In this document: positions 52,957-63,129 of the stretch, in pieces
Numbering within the stretch: the stretch's first letter is position 1
Layout: every line of letters starts with the position of its first letter
Source of the DNA: an uncultured Bacteroides sp.
GTDB taxonomy: Bacteria > Bacteroidota > Bacteroidia > Bacteroidales > Bacteroidaceae
Length of the DNA stretch: 64,000 nt
Direction of reading: 5' to 3'
Assembly: GCF_963677945.1 (NCBI RefSeq)
Contig: NZ_OY782578.1
Location: 992,001 to 1,056,000 of the forward strand
The notes under the pieces: model-generated
The model's input: only the letters and a program-made list of their open reading frames with translations
What the model was told of the DNA's origin: nothing
The model's database searches: none
Program-made: the position numbers and the translations under genes

Positions 52957-55476
52957 ATGAAAAGACAAATCACTTATTTATTTACTGTTTTATTTTTTAT
53001 TGCATGTTCGGTTAAGATCAATGCAACGGTTAAGCTGCCTGCTATATTTTCCGATAATATGGTGTTGCAGCAAAATACATGGATTAATATCTGGGGTACA
53101 GCTTCTGCAAATGAGAAAGTAGTCATTACTACTTCATGGAATTTTAAAAGATATGTTACGACTGCTGATGCTACCGGAAAGTGGGAGCTAAAGATGAAAA
53201 CTCCTAGAGCAACAAAAGAACAGAATATTACTGTAAAGGGTGAAAATGTGATCAAGATCAATAATGTATTGATTGGTGAGGTTTGGCTTTGTACAGGACA
53301 GTCGAATATGGAATTCCAGGTTGCTAAAGATAAAGGCTGGAAAACCGGAATGTTGAATGAAGAAGAAGAAATGAAGGATGCTGATTATCCAGAGATTCGA
53401 CTATTTCAGGTACAGCATCAACTATCTCCTGAAGGACCAAAGGATGATTGTGTAGGACATTGGGTTGTATGTAATCCTACTAACCTTAAAGAGTTTTCTG
53501 CCGTAGGTTTTGTGTTTGGTCGCAAGCTTTATAAAAGTTTGAATATTCCTGTGGGTTTAATCCAGTCTACCTGGGGTGGAACTCATGCAGAGTCGTGGAT
53601 GAAGAAAGAAGTGATGGAAAGCAAACCTCTTTATGCAGATGTTCTTCAGGATTTTGCTTTGAATAATGTAAAAAGAGAAAAAGATTATTGTAAAGTTCCG
53701 GCTACTTTGTGGAATGGTATGATTAATCCTATTCTTCCTTTCACAATAAAAGGAAATATTTGGTATCAGGGTGAATCAAACTCTGTACGTTTTGAAAAGT
53801 ATCAGGAAGTTCTTACCGATTTAATTAACAGCTGGCGTAAGGAATGGTCGCAACCGGAAATGCCTTTCTACTTTGTGCAAATAGCTCCACAGTATAAACA
53901 ACCTGCAGGAATTCGTGAAGCTCAGCTGAAAACCTGGCTAACAGTTAAGAATACCGGTATGGTTGTTATTACCGATGCGGGCGATTCTACAGATATTCAT
54001 CCTCGTAATAAACGTATTACAGGTGAACGTCTTGCATTATGGGCATTGGCTAAAACTTATGGAAGGAATTGCGCATATTCAGGTCCGCTATATAAATCAA
54101 TGAAGATCTCGGGTAATAAAGCTATCCTTACTTTTGATTATGTAGAAGGTGGACTGACATCAAAAGGTGACGCTTTAAAGGGTTTCTTTATTGCTGGAAC
54201 CGACAGACGCTTCTATCCTGCGGAGGCTGTGATTGTTAATAATAAGGTTGAAGTTTCTGCGCCTGAAGTTCTTGATCCTGTTGCGGTACGCTACGGATGG
54301 GGATTTTTCTTCCGTGCTAACTTATTCAATGAAGCTGGTTTGCCTGCTTCTCCTTTCAGAACAGATTCTTTTCAGGAGGATACTTATGCCAGACGTTTTG
54401 CTGATTCTGAAATGAGACGTTTTCCTAAGGCATATATGCTAGATCATGGAAAGAAACCTTTCTTTGGCTATGCTCAAGGTGTGGGTTGCTGCGCAATGCT
54501 TAAAATGTGGAAACAGACTGGTGATAAACGTTATTTCAATTATGTAAAAGAATGGGCTGATAGTCTTATCAGTGATAATGGCGACATTTATCTGTATGAC
54601 AAGTCTGCTTATAATGTTGATTTTGTGAATTCAGGTAAAGTGCTGTTTGATATATATAAGGAGACTGGCAATAAGAAGTATAAACTTGCCATGGATGTAC
54701 TTATTAAGCAATTAAAAGATCAGCCAAGAACTTTGGAAGGTGGTTACTGGCATAAGTTGGTTTACCAACATCAAATATGGTTGGATGGTATTTATATGGC
54801 TTCTCCTTTTATGGCTCAGTATGGTGCTGAATTTAATCAACCCGAATGGATTGATGAAGCTGTTAAGCAAATCACTCTTTGCCATAAACATACTTATGAT
54901 CCTAAAACAGGTCTTTATTATCATGCTTGGGATGAAAGCAAATCACAGCGTTGGGCTAATCCGGAAACCGGACTTTCTCCAAACTTCTGGGGAAGAAGTA
55001 TCGGATGGTATTTCATGGCTATGGTTGATGCGCTTGATTTTATTCCGGTAGGACACGAAGGACGTGAAGTTATCATTAAACAAATACAAGGACTAGCTGA
55101 TGCACTTCCTAAATATCAGGATAAAGATGGATTGTGGTATCAGGTTCTTGATCAGCCTAAACGCGAAGGTAACTTCCCAGAAGCATCTGTTACTACTCAG
55201 TTTATGTATGCGTATGCAAAAGCTGTAAATAAAGGATATCTTGATAAGAAATATCGTGCTTATGCAGAAAAAGCTTTTGATGGATTGAAAAATAAGCTGA
55301 TAAAGGAAAATGAAGATGGAACACTTACGTTGACACGTTGTTGCCAGGTTGGCGGTTTAGGTGGAAATCCTTATCGTGATGGAAGCTTTGAATATTATAT
55401 TGGAGAAAAAATGCGCGATAATGATGCTAAGGCTACAGGTCCTTATATAATGGGATGTATAGAATTGGGACATTAA
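52957..55476 (+). CDS. Fused sialate/pectin O-acetylesterase (SASA) and GH105 unsaturated rhamnogalacturonyl hydrolase
   Basis: The 839-residue product has a signal peptide ending KINATVK. The first half (about 25-460) is an SGNH-type acetylesterase with CTGQSNMEF carrying the catalytic Ser near 115, STWGGTHAESW, and NIWYQGESN. The second half (about 480-839) is a GH105 (alpha/alpha)6 barrel with YAQGVGCCAMLKMWK, HQIWLDGIYMASPFMAQYG and NFWGRSIGWYFMAMVD, which removes unsaturated galacturonyl units released by rhamnogalacturonan lyases. The fusion would remove acetyl groups and terminal uronyl residues from the same oligosaccharide. The start is set by the signal peptide and the -7 box at 52902. 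Confidence 0.92.
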   Translation: MKRQITYLFTVLFFIACSVKINATVKLPAIFSDNMVLQQNTWINIWGTASANEKVVITTSWNFKRYVTTADATGKWELKMKTPRATKEQNITVKGENVIKINNVLIGEVWLCTGQSNMEFQVAKDKGWKTGMLNEEEEMKDADYPEIRLFQVQHQLSPEGPKDDCVGHWVVCNPTNLKEFSAVGFVFGRKLYKSLNIPVGLIQSTWGGTHAESWMKKEVMESKPLYADVLQDFALNNVKREKDYCKVPATLWNGMINPILPFTIKGNIWYQGESNSVRFEKYQEVLTDLINSWRKEWSQPEMPFYFVQIAPQYKQPAGIREAQLKTWLTVKNTGMVVITDAGDSTDIHPRNKRITGERLALWALAKTYGRNCAYSGPLYKSMKISGNKAILTFDYVEGGLTSKGDALKGFFIAGTDRRFYPAEAVIVNNKVEVSAPEVLDPVAVRYGWGFFFRANLFNEAGLPASPFRTDSFQEDTYARRFADSEMRRFPKAYMLDHGKKPFFGYAQGVGCCAMLKMWKQTGDKRYFNYVKEWADSLISDNGDIYLYDKSAYNVDFVNSGKVLFDIYKETGNKKYKLAMDVLIKQLKDQPRTLEGGYWHKLVYQHQIWLDGIYMASPFMAQYGAEFNQPEWIDEAVKQITLCHKHTYDPKTGLYYHAWDESKSQRWANPETGLSPNFWGRSIGWYFMAMVDALDFIPVGHEGREVIIKQIQGLADALPKYQDKDGLWYQVLDQPKREGNFPEASVTTQFMYAYAKAVNKGYLDKKYRAYAEKAFDGLKNKLIKENEDGTLTLTRCCQVGGLGGNPYRDGSFEYYIGEKMRDNDAKATGPYIMGCIELGH

Positions 55477-55510
55477 TTTTTTTAAGGTAAAAGGATAACA
55501 GGTTAAAAAG

Positions 55511-55556
55511 AAAGCACAGAGTTTATTTTCTGAGAAGATTTACTTTGTGCTTTTTG
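55511..55556 (+). terminator. Hairpin between the esterase-GH105 and GH106 genes
   Basis: AAAGCACA pairs with TGTGCTTT across a 29-nt loop, followed by TTTG. Spacing and T-run fit a weak terminator, so the two genes may be partly uncoupled. Confidence 0.5.
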
Positions 55557-55585
55557 CTAATTATATGAACTTAAACTGTACTATG

Positions 55586-58363
55586 ATGATAAAAAGAATT
55601 TTATTAGTTAGTTGCTTTTCCTCATTTTATATCTATTGTTCTGCTCAGCAGTTAGGATGGCCTGCTGTAAAAACAGAAGCTAAACCTGCAGCACGCTGGT
55701 GGTGGCTTGGAAGCGCTGTAGATGAAAAGAATCTTACTTATAACTTGCAGGAATATTCTCATGCAGGCATGGGAACAATGGAGATTACTCCTATTTATGG
55801 AGTTAAGGGTAATGAAGCTCGTGATCTTAATTTTCTTTCTCCCGAATGGATGAAGATGTTACGTTATACAGAGTCTGAAGCAAAAAGACTGGATATGCAA
55901 ATGGATATGAATACTGGTACGGGGTGGCCTTTTGGTGGACCTGAAGTTAGTATTGAAGATGCTGCAAGTAAGGTCCTGTTTGAAGAATACCAACTAAATG
56001 GAGGCGAACGTCTTAGTACAAATATTCAGGTTTCTGATGAAAAGCAGAAATCTATTGCTACTCTTTATCGTTTAATGGCTTTTTCTGATAATGGTCAACG
56101 CAAAGATATTACCTCAAAAGTAGATAAACAAGGCAAACTAAACTGGATTGCACCTGCCGGAAAATGGAGATTAATAGCAGTCTTTAATGGTAAAACTTTA
56201 CAGAAAGTAAAGCGTGCGGCTCCTGGTGGCGAAGGATATGTTATGAATCATTTTTCACGCAAAGCTGTAGCTAACTATCTTAATCGTTTTGAAAGAGCAT
56301 TTGCTTCTACAAAAACTCCTTATCCTCATAATTTCTTTAATGATTCTTACGAGGTATATAATGCAGACTGGACTCCGGATCTTCTCGAACAATTCTATAA
56401 ACGTCGCGGATACAAGCTGGAGGAATATCTTCCGGAATTTCTGAATCAGAATCGCAACGAGATAACAGCCCGTATTATTTCCGATTATCGGGAAACAATA
56501 TCTGAACTGCTTCAGGAAAACTTCACCAGTCAGTGGACTAACTGGGCTCATTCTCATGGAAGCATGACTCGTAATCAGGCTCACGGTTCACCCGGTAATC
56601 TTATTGATCTTTATGCAACTGTAGATGTTCCGGAATGTGAAGGTTTTGGTATTTCGAATTTTGGAATTAAAGGTTTAAGAAAGGATTCATTGACTTTGAA
56701 GAATTTCTCAGATCTCTCTATGTTGAAATATGCATCTTCTGCTGCTCACATTTCCGGGAAACCTTATACTTCTGCCGAAACATTTACCTGGCTTACTGAG
56801 CATTTCCGTACTTCATTGTCTCAATGTAAGCCTGATATTGATTTGATGTTTGTTTCGGGTATAAATCATACTTATTTTCATGGAACTCCTTATTCCCCAC
56901 AAGATGCAAAGTGGCCGGGCTGGTTGTTCTATGCTTCAGTAAATATGTCGCCTACTAATACAATCTGGCATGATGCTCCTGCGCTTTTCCAGTATATTAC
57001 TCGTTGCCAGTCTTTCTTGCAAATGGGTAAACCGGATAATGACTTCCTTGTTTATTTGCCGGTTTATGATATGTGGAACGATGTGAATGGTCGTATATTG
57101 CAGTTTGATATTCATAAAATGGAGAAAAATGCTCCAAAGTTTATTGAAACCGTTCATAAAATTAATCAAAGCGGATATGATGTAGATTATATCTCTGATA
57201 ATTTTATCCGCAATACAAAGTGTGTTGATGGCATGCTACTTACAAAAGGTGGAGTTAAATATAAGGCAATTATTATTCCTGCAGTGAAAAAGATGCCGGA
57301 TGATGTATTAGCTCACCTCATATCTCTTGCAGAGCAAGGTGCTAAAATTATTTTTATAGAGAATTATCCTCTGGATGTTCCTGGATTCTCTAAATTGGAA
57401 CAGAGACGTTCTCGTTTTAAAAACTTATTGAGCCTGCTTCCTGCTGCTCCCGATTTCAAAGAAACAACATGTAAGTCATTGAAAAAAGGAACGGTTATTA
57501 CCGGAAGCGACTATCTGAAAACATTGGCTGCGACAGGTGTAGTTAACGAAGATATGAAAACCATCAATGGTTTGAACTGTATCCGTCGTTCTAATGAATC
57601 GGGTTATCACTATTTTATAGCTTCTTTACAGCCAAAAGATGTTGAAGGCTGGATTAATCTTGGTGTAAAGGCGGTTTCGGCAGTTATTTATAACCCATTA
57701 AATGGTGAAAGTGGTAAAGCTAAAATCAGACAAGCAAATGGACGTACTCAGGTATATGTTCAAATTAAATCGGGTGAGTCTATTATCCTGAAAACATTCA
57801 CAAATGATGATGTACAGATGGCCGATTGGCAATATATAGTACCGCAGGCTGTAGGGCTGACAATCGATAATAACTGGAAACTTCATTTTGTTCAAAGTGA
57901 GCCTGAAATAGATGTTGTTTACAATATTGGTAAGTTGTGCTCATGGACTGAGTTGAATGAGCCTAAGGCGAAGGTAAATATGGGAACTGGTGTTTATAGC
58001 GTAAATTTCAACCTTCCGACGATTGCTGCAGAAGAGTGGGTGCTTGATTTAGGTGATGTAAGAGAAAGTGCCCGCGTTAAAATCAATGGTAAAGACGTTG
58101 CAACACTTTGGTCGGTTCCTTTTACTGCTAAAGTTGGAAAGTTCCTGAAACCGGGTGAAAATAAGATTGAAGTAGAAGTAACTAATCTACCGGCAAATCG
58201 TATTGCTGATTATGACCGTCGTGGCATTGAATGGAGAAACTTTAAAGAAATAAACTTGGTTGATATTAACTATAAACCAACTAAATACGGTAATTGGGAA
58301 GTTGTACTTTCTGGCTTACTGGGACCGGTGAAGCTTATTCCGGTTAACTTGATTAATAAATAG
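55586..58363 (+). CDS. Alpha-L-rhamnosidase, GH106
   Basis: This enzyme removes terminal L-rhamnose from pectic chains. The 925-residue product has a signal peptide ending YCSAQ, the GH106 N-terminal landmarks ARWWWLGSAVDEKNL and MGTMEITPIYGVKG, a TIM-like barrel with FFNDSYEVYNADWTPDL, and a C-terminal galactose-binding-like beta sandwich (WVLDLGDVRESARVKINGKD, LKPGENKIEVEVTNLPANRI). Start choices are ATG 55583 and 55586; a GTG at 55547 lies inside the hairpin and is rejected. The neighbouring GH105 and GH28 genes fit rhamnogalacturonan breakdown. Confidence 0.93.
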   Translation: MIKRILLVSCFSSFYIYCSAQQLGWPAVKTEAKPAARWWWLGSAVDEKNLTYNLQEYSHAGMGTMEITPIYGVKGNEARDLNFLSPEWMKMLRYTESEAKRLDMQMDMNTGTGWPFGGPEVSIEDAASKVLFEEYQLNGGERLSTNIQVSDEKQKSIATLYRLMAFSDNGQRKDITSKVDKQGKLNWIAPAGKWRLIAVFNGKTLQKVKRAAPGGEGYVMNHFSRKAVANYLNRFERAFASTKTPYPHNFFNDSYEVYNADWTPDLLEQFYKRRGYKLEEYLPEFLNQNRNEITARIISDYRETISELLQENFTSQWTNWAHSHGSMTRNQAHGSPGNLIDLYATVDVPECEGFGISNFGIKGLRKDSLTLKNFSDLSMLKYASSAAHISGKPYTSAETFTWLTEHFRTSLSQCKPDIDLMFVSGINHTYFHGTPYSPQDAKWPGWLFYASVNMSPTNTIWHDAPALFQYITRCQSFLQMGKPDNDFLVYLPVYDMWNDVNGRILQFDIHKMEKNAPKFIETVHKINQSGYDVDYISDNFIRNTKCVDGMLLTKGGVKYKAIIIPAVKKMPDDVLAHLISLAEQGAKIIFIENYPLDVPGFSKLEQRRSRFKNLLSLLPAAPDFKETTCKSLKKGTVITGSDYLKTLAATGVVNEDMKTINGLNCIRRSNESGYHYFIASLQPKDVEGWINLGVKAVSAVIYNPLNGESGKAKIRQANGRTQVYVQIKSGESIILKTFTNDDVQMADWQYIVPQAVGLTIDNNWKLHFVQSEPEIDVVYNIGKLCSWTELNEPKAKVNMGTGVYSVNFNLPTIAAEEWVLDLGDVRESARVKINGKDVATLWSVPFTAKVGKFLKPGENKIEVEVTNLPANRIADYDRRGIEWRNFKEINLVDINYKPTKYGNWEVVLSGLLGPVKLIPVNLINK

Positions 58364-58374
58364 TCACATTTCTG

Positions 58375-58434
58375 ATATCGGCAATTGGGACTTTATGTGT
58401 AATAGAGTCTCAATTGCCGATATTTTTTTGATGA
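58375..58434 (+). terminator. Terminator after GH106
   Basis: ATATCGGCAATTG and ACT pair with AGT and CAATTGCCGATAT around a loop, then TTTTTTT. Confidence 0.9.
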
Positions 58435-58470
58435 AAACTAATAAACGATTAATTAATTTATAATATTTAT

Positions 58471-60042
58471 ATGATTTTGAAAACAAAACTTTTTCTTGCT
58501 GCTTTAGCTTTGAGTGGTGCTGTGTTTGCATCGGGAAACTCTGATAAGTATAGCTCTTTATATAAAAATCTTCCTTTTGATATGCCTCATATTAAGGCGC
58601 CTGCATTTCCTTCCAATAGAGTTAATATAGCAGACTTTGGCGTAAAAGGTAATGGTGTTGATTTATGTACCGAGGCTTTTAGTAAGGCAATAGAAAGTTT
58701 AAGTAAGAAAGGTGGTGGTGAGCTAATTGTTCCTAGTGGTGTTTGGTTTACGGGTCCTATTGTTTTAAAGAGTAATATAAATCTTCATCTTGAAAAAGGA
58801 GCAATTATCTTGTTTTCTCCGGATGTTGATCTTTATCCACTTGTTGAAACATCTTTTGAAGGACTTGACACACGCCGTTGTCAGTCACCAATTTCAGGTC
58901 GGAATCTTACCAATGTAGCTATAACTGGTGAAGGAGCAATTGATGGTAATGGAGATTACTGGCGTCCAGTTAAAAGACAAAAAGTAACAGAAAGCCAATG
59001 GAAAGAATTTACTTCACGGGGTGGAGCTTATAAACGTGATGATTACTGGTTTCCTTCAGAGAAAACATTGTTGGGTGATAAAATAGCAGATATGAATGTT
59101 CCTCGTAATCTGAAAACAGAAGAAGAGTGGCTTGCTGTTAAAAACTTCCTTCGTCCGGTAATGGTTAGCCTGATAGAATGTAAAAATGTATATCTTCAAG
59201 GTGTTATATTTCAAAATTCTCCGGCATGGAATCTTCATCCATTAATGTGTGAGAATATAATTATCGAGGATGTTGCAGTCCGGAATCCTTCTTTTGCTCA
59301 GAATGGTGATGGGCTTGATCTTGAATCATGCAAAAATGCTTTGATCATTAATAGTACATTTGATGTTGGTGATGATGGTATTTGTCTTAAATCGGGTAAA
59401 GATGAAGATGGTCGACGTCGTGCTCGTCCATGTGAAAATGTAATTGTTGATAATTGTACGGTTTTTAAAGGTCATGGAGGTTTTGTTGTTGGTAGTGAAA
59501 TGTCTGGTGGCGTAAAGAATGTGATGGTTACAAACTGCAAATTTCTTGGAACAGATGTAGGGCTTCGTTTTAAGAGTCGTCGTGGACGAGGAGGGGTTGT
59601 AGAGAATATTTTTATAAAGAATGTTAGCATGATGGATATTGCGACTGAGCCACTACTTTTTGATCTTTATTATGCAGGAAAATCTGCTGTAGAGGTTTTG
59701 GAAGATGGGGAAGAAGGACAACCTAAAGTGAAAGTATTACCTAAGGTTGATGAAACTACACCGGCTTTTAAGAATATTCATGTAAAAGGCTTAAATTGTA
59801 GTAATGCACGCCGCGCTATGTTTTTTAATGGCTTACCAGAGCAAAATATACATGGTATAGCTATAGAAGATGTTTTTGTAACTTCAAAAATTGGAGGAGA
59901 AATAGCAGAATCAGATCATATTAAACTTAACAATGTAACAATACATCCGGCTGAGGGACCTGCTTTGATTATCAGGAACTGTAAAGAAGTGAATCTTGGT
60001 GACTTTAAAGGAGATGTAAAACGTATAAACGACACCGAATAA
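58471..60042 (+). CDS. Polygalacturonase-type glycoside hydrolase, GH28
   Basis: This 523-residue exported protein (signal peptide ending AVFASG) is a right-handed beta-helix enzyme of GH28, which cuts galacturonic or rhamnogalacturonic linkages. Active-site motifs are all seen: QNGDGLDLESC, VGDDGICLKSGKD with the paired Asp, KGHGGFVVGSEMSG with His, and LRFKSRRGRGG with the R-x-K. It follows GH106 after a terminator and precedes the rhamnose operon, so it probably belongs to the same substrate response. It may act as an exo-enzyme on oligomers; the precise linkage is uncertain. Confidence 0.93.
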   Translation: MILKTKLFLAALALSGAVFASGNSDKYSSLYKNLPFDMPHIKAPAFPSNRVNIADFGVKGNGVDLCTEAFSKAIESLSKKGGGELIVPSGVWFTGPIVLKSNINLHLEKGAIILFSPDVDLYPLVETSFEGLDTRRCQSPISGRNLTNVAITGEGAIDGNGDYWRPVKRQKVTESQWKEFTSRGGAYKRDDYWFPSEKTLLGDKIADMNVPRNLKTEEEWLAVKNFLRPVMVSLIECKNVYLQGVIFQNSPAWNLHPLMCENIIIEDVAVRNPSFAQNGDGLDLESCKNALIINSTFDVGDDGICLKSGKDEDGRRRARPCENVIVDNCTVFKGHGGFVVGSEMSGGVKNVMVTNCKFLGTDVGLRFKSRRGRGGVVENIFIKNVSMMDIATEPLLFDLYYAGKSAVEVLEDGEEGQPKVKVLPKVDETTPAFKNIHVKGLNCSNARRAMFFNGLPEQNIHGIAIEDVFVTSKIGGEIAESDHIKLNNVTIHPAEGPALIIRNCKEVNLGDFKGDVKRINDTE

Positions 60043-60104
60043 TCAATTACCAAAACGAGCAGTTTTAAAATCAAATTTTACAATCGTACTCATATAATAT
60101 TGAG

Positions 60105-60112
60105 TATATTTG
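60105..60112 (+). promoter_or_regulatory. -7 element TATATTTG upstream of rhaB
   Basis: A TAnnTTTG match 175 nt before ATG 60287, so the rha operon would have a long leader. No -33 box is obvious; an activator may be needed. Confidence 0.5.
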
Positions 60113-60286
60113 CGATATAATCAATATTAATTTTTATATAATCCGGTTATATGTCTGAGGGGGCATCTTTAGGAAATTTGTTTTGCTAAGAGATTGACCT
60201 TTAATGATTTCTCTGTAAAACAATCAATGGCGAGAAAGTTACAGTGGAAAACTTCTGGAGTGTTAAATTATAAAAGAAAATACGTA

Positions 60287-61759
60287 ATGGAGAACAAAAA
60301 CTTTTTTGCCGTAGATTTAGGTGCAACTAGTGGACGCACAATTCTTGGCACAGTTAAAGATGGTTCTATAGAACTTAGAGAATTGACCAGATTTCCCAAT
60401 AATATAATTGAGGTAAATGGGCATTTTTATTGGGATATATTTGCTCTGTATAATGAGATCGTTAATGGTTTGAAGCTTGTTGCTAAAGAGAAAATTGAAA
60501 TTACCTCTATTGGTATTGATACATGGGGTGTGGATTTCGTTTGCATTGATAAAGATGGTGAGATCCTTCGTAATCCTTATAGTTACAGAGATCCTCACAC
60601 TGTGGGAGCTCCTGAAGAATTCTTTAAGAAAATGCCTCGTGAGAAAGTATATGGTTTGACTGGAATCCAGATTATGAACTTCAATACTTTGTTCCAGTTG
60701 GCAACTATTCAAAAAAACAACTCTTCAGTATTGCCTGTTACTGACAAGATTCTGTTTATTCCGGATGCATTGTCTTACATGCTTACAGGTAAGATGGTTA
60801 CTGAATATACATTTGCTTCTACATCTCAGATGCTTAATCCGGAAACAAAGCAATTTGATCCGGAATTATTGGAGGCTATTGGGATTAAGAAAGAAATGTT
60901 CAACGATATTGTTTATCCGGGAACTGTTGTTGGTTCTCTTTCTAAATCAGTTAAAGAGCAAACAGGCCTGGGAGATATTCCTGTAATTGCAGTAGCTGGA
61001 CACGATACTGCTTCTGCCGTTGCTGCCGTACCTGCTGAAAATAAAAACTTTGCATATTTAAGTTCTGGTACCTGGTCATTGATGGGTATTGAGTTGGATA
61101 AGCCAGTTGTAACCAAGGAAAGTTATGAGCTGAACTTCACAAATGAAGGTGGAGTTGAAGGAACTATTCGTTTCTTAAAGAATATTTGTGGTATGTGGTT
61201 GCTTGAACGCTGCCGTAAAGAATGGGAAAAAGATTACTCTTATGGCGAATTGATCGATGCAGCATTAGCTGCTCCAGCTTTTAAAAGCCTGATTAATCCA
61301 GATGCACCATGTTTTGCAAATCCGGTTTCAATGATTGATGCGATTAAAAAATATTGTGTAAAGACCAATCAACCGGTTCCTGAAACCTTTGGTGAAATTA
61401 CTCGTTGTATTTTTGAAAGTCTGGCTTTAAGATATCGTCAGGTATTGGAAAGCTTGGAGAAAATGTCAACTTACCCTATTGAAAAATTACATGTAATTGG
61501 TGGTGGGTCAAAGAATAATCTGCTGAACTCATTTACTTCTAATGCATTGGGCCTTGAAGTAATAGCCGGACCTTCTGAAGCAACTGCTATAGGAAATGTG
61601 ATGTTGCAGGCTAAGGCTGCAGGTCTTGTTCCTGATATTCAGAAGATGCGCGAATTAATTCGTAGCTCTGTTGAAGTTAATGTATTTACTCCAACTGATG
61701 AAGAGTTGTGGAGTAGCGCTTATGTGGATTTCTTAAAAGTATATAGAGAAGATATTTAA
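60287..61759 (+). CDS. rhaB: Rhamnulokinase
   Basis: This FGGY kinase phosphorylates L-rhamnulose. From ATG 60287 it has 490 residues, starting with the ATP-binding strand FFAVDLGATSGRTILG, with TSIGIDTWGVDFVCID, the substrate loop, PVIAVAGHDTASAVAAVP and IEKLHVIGGGSKNNLLNSF. The longer frame upstream to 60194 adds a stretch with no family match. It heads a rhamnose operon (kinase, isomerase, transporter), known as rhaK in Bacteroides. The isomerase gene follows after 25 nt. Confidence 0.95.
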   Translation: MENKNFFAVDLGATSGRTILGTVKDGSIELRELTRFPNNIIEVNGHFYWDIFALYNEIVNGLKLVAKEKIEITSIGIDTWGVDFVCIDKDGEILRNPYSYRDPHTVGAPEEFFKKMPREKVYGLTGIQIMNFNTLFQLATIQKNNSSVLPVTDKILFIPDALSYMLTGKMVTEYTFASTSQMLNPETKQFDPELLEAIGIKKEMFNDIVYPGTVVGSLSKSVKEQTGLGDIPVIAVAGHDTASAVAAVPAENKNFAYLSSGTWSLMGIELDKPVVTKESYELNFTNEGGVEGTIRFLKNICGMWLLERCRKEWEKDYSYGELIDAALAAPAFKSLINPDAPCFANPVSMIDAIKKYCVKTNQPVPETFGEITRCIFESLALRYRQVLESLEKMSTYPIEKLHVIGGGSKNNLLNSFTSNALGLEVIAGPSEATAIGNVMLQAKAAGLVPDIQKMRELIRSSVEVNVFTPTDEELWSSAYVDFLKVYREDI

Positions 61760-61784
61760 ATAATTGAATGTAAAAAATAGAATC

Positions 61785-63038
61785 ATGAAAGACGAATTAA
61801 TTAAAGGAGCTTATGACATTGCAGTTGAAAGATATGCTGCAGTTGGGGTAGATGTAAACAAGGCATTGGAAGATCTACAAAAGATTTCATTATCATTACA
61901 TTGCTGGCAAGCTGATGATGTAGTTGGATTCGAAAACCCAGACGGACAGTTGTCAGGCGGTATTCAAACTACAGGTAATCATCCAGGTAAAGCACGTAAT
62001 ATTGATGAAGTAAGAGCAGATATTCTTAAAGCAGCTTCTTATATTCCTGGAACTCATCGTTTGAATTTGCATGCTATTTATGGTGATTTTGGTGGTAAGT
62101 TTGTTGACCGTGACCAAATTGAACCAAAGCATTTCGAAAGCTGGATGAAATGGGCAAAAGAAAATAATATGAAGTTGGATTTCAACTCATCTTCTTTCTC
62201 TCATCCAAAGAGTGGAAGCCTTACTTTGGCTAACCCTGATAAGGAAATCCGTGATTTCTGGATTGAACATACAAAACGCAGCCGCGCTATTGCTGAAGCA
62301 ATGGGTAAATATCAAGGTTCTCCTTGTGTTATGAACCTTTGGATTCATGACGGCTCAAAAGATCAGACTGTTAATCGTCTTAAGTATCGTGAACTGTTGA
62401 AAGAATCTTTGGATGAGATTTTTGCAACTAAATATGATAACATGAAAGACTGTATCGAAGCTAAATTATTCGGTATCGGCGCTGAAAGCTATACAGTAGG
62501 TTCTTATGATTTCTACTTAGGTTATGGTGCTAAGAATAACAAGATCGTTACTTTGGATACAGGTCACTTCCACTTAACAGAAAGCATTGCTGATAAGATT
62601 TCTTCTTTATTGCTTTATACTCCTGAAATCATGCTTCACGTAAGTCGTCCTATTCGTTGGGACTCTGACCACGTGACAATCATGAATGATGATACTTTAG
62701 ATTTGGCTAAAGAGATTGTACGTTGCAATGCACTTGATCGTGTTAACATAGGTCTTGACTATTTCGATGCTTCAATTAACCGTATTGGTGCTTATGTAAT
62801 TGGATCACGTGCAACACAAAAATGTTTTATGCAAGCATTACTTGAACCACTTGCTAAGTTGCGTGAATACGAAGCTAACGGCCAGTTGTTCGAACGTCTT
62901 GCTCTTCTTGAAGAAGCTAAGAGTCTTCCTTGGAATGCAGTTTGGGATATGTTCTGCTTAAAGAACAATGTTCCAGTAGGTGAAGAGTTCATCGCTGAAA
63001 TCCAGAAATACGAAGCTGACGTAACAATTAAAAGATAA
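61785..63038 (+). CDS. rhaA: L-rhamnose isomerase
   Basis: This enzyme converts L-rhamnose to L-rhamnulose. From ATG 61785 it has 417 residues. Landmarks are SLHCWQADDVVGFE, LNLHAIYGDFGGKFVDRDQIEP, LDFNSSSFSHPKSGSLTLA, MNLWIHDGSKDQ, TLDTGHFHLTESIADK and VGLDYFDAS-type metal-binding segments (here NIGLDYFDAS). A TTG at 61764 would extend it by seven residues; the ATG fits the family better. The gene is often called rhaI in Bacteroides. Confidence 0.96.
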   Translation: MKDELIKGAYDIAVERYAAVGVDVNKALEDLQKISLSLHCWQADDVVGFENPDGQLSGGIQTTGNHPGKARNIDEVRADILKAASYIPGTHRLNLHAIYGDFGGKFVDRDQIEPKHFESWMKWAKENNMKLDFNSSSFSHPKSGSLTLANPDKEIRDFWIEHTKRSRAIAEAMGKYQGSPCVMNLWIHDGSKDQTVNRLKYRELLKESLDEIFATKYDNMKDCIEAKLFGIGAESYTVGSYDFYLGYGAKNNKIVTLDTGHFHLTESIADKISSLLLYTPEIMLHVSRPIRWDSDHVTIMNDDTLDLAKEIVRCNALDRVNIGLDYFDASINRIGAYVIGSRATQKCFMQALLEPLAKLREYEANGQLFERLALLEEAKSLPWNAVWDMFCLKNNVPVGEEFIAEIQKYEADVTIKR

Positions 63039-63051
63039 TAATTAATTAAGC

Positions 63052-63099
63052 CGAATGTGCATGGATACCCATATGCTTTTTAGCATATGGGTTCATTCG
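63052..63099 (+). other. Strong hairpin between rhaA and rhaT without a T-run
   Basis: ACCCATATGCT (63067-63077) pairs perfectly with AGCATATGGGT (63082-63092) across four T, and an outer CGAATG (63052-63057) pairs with CATTCG (63094-63099). No T-run follows, so it may set transcript ends, stabilise the upstream mRNA or lower rhaT expression rather than act as a simple terminator. Confidence 0.7.
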
Positions 63100-63129
63100 T
63101 ACAAATAGGTGTAATGTTGATATAATATT

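Noticed and set aside
52930-52980. Repeat of ERQITYI / MKRQITYL around the esterase-GH105 start as a duplication of regulatory value
   Set aside because: The similarity covers only a few codons and falls at the true start; it may be a minor local duplication with no clear consequence.
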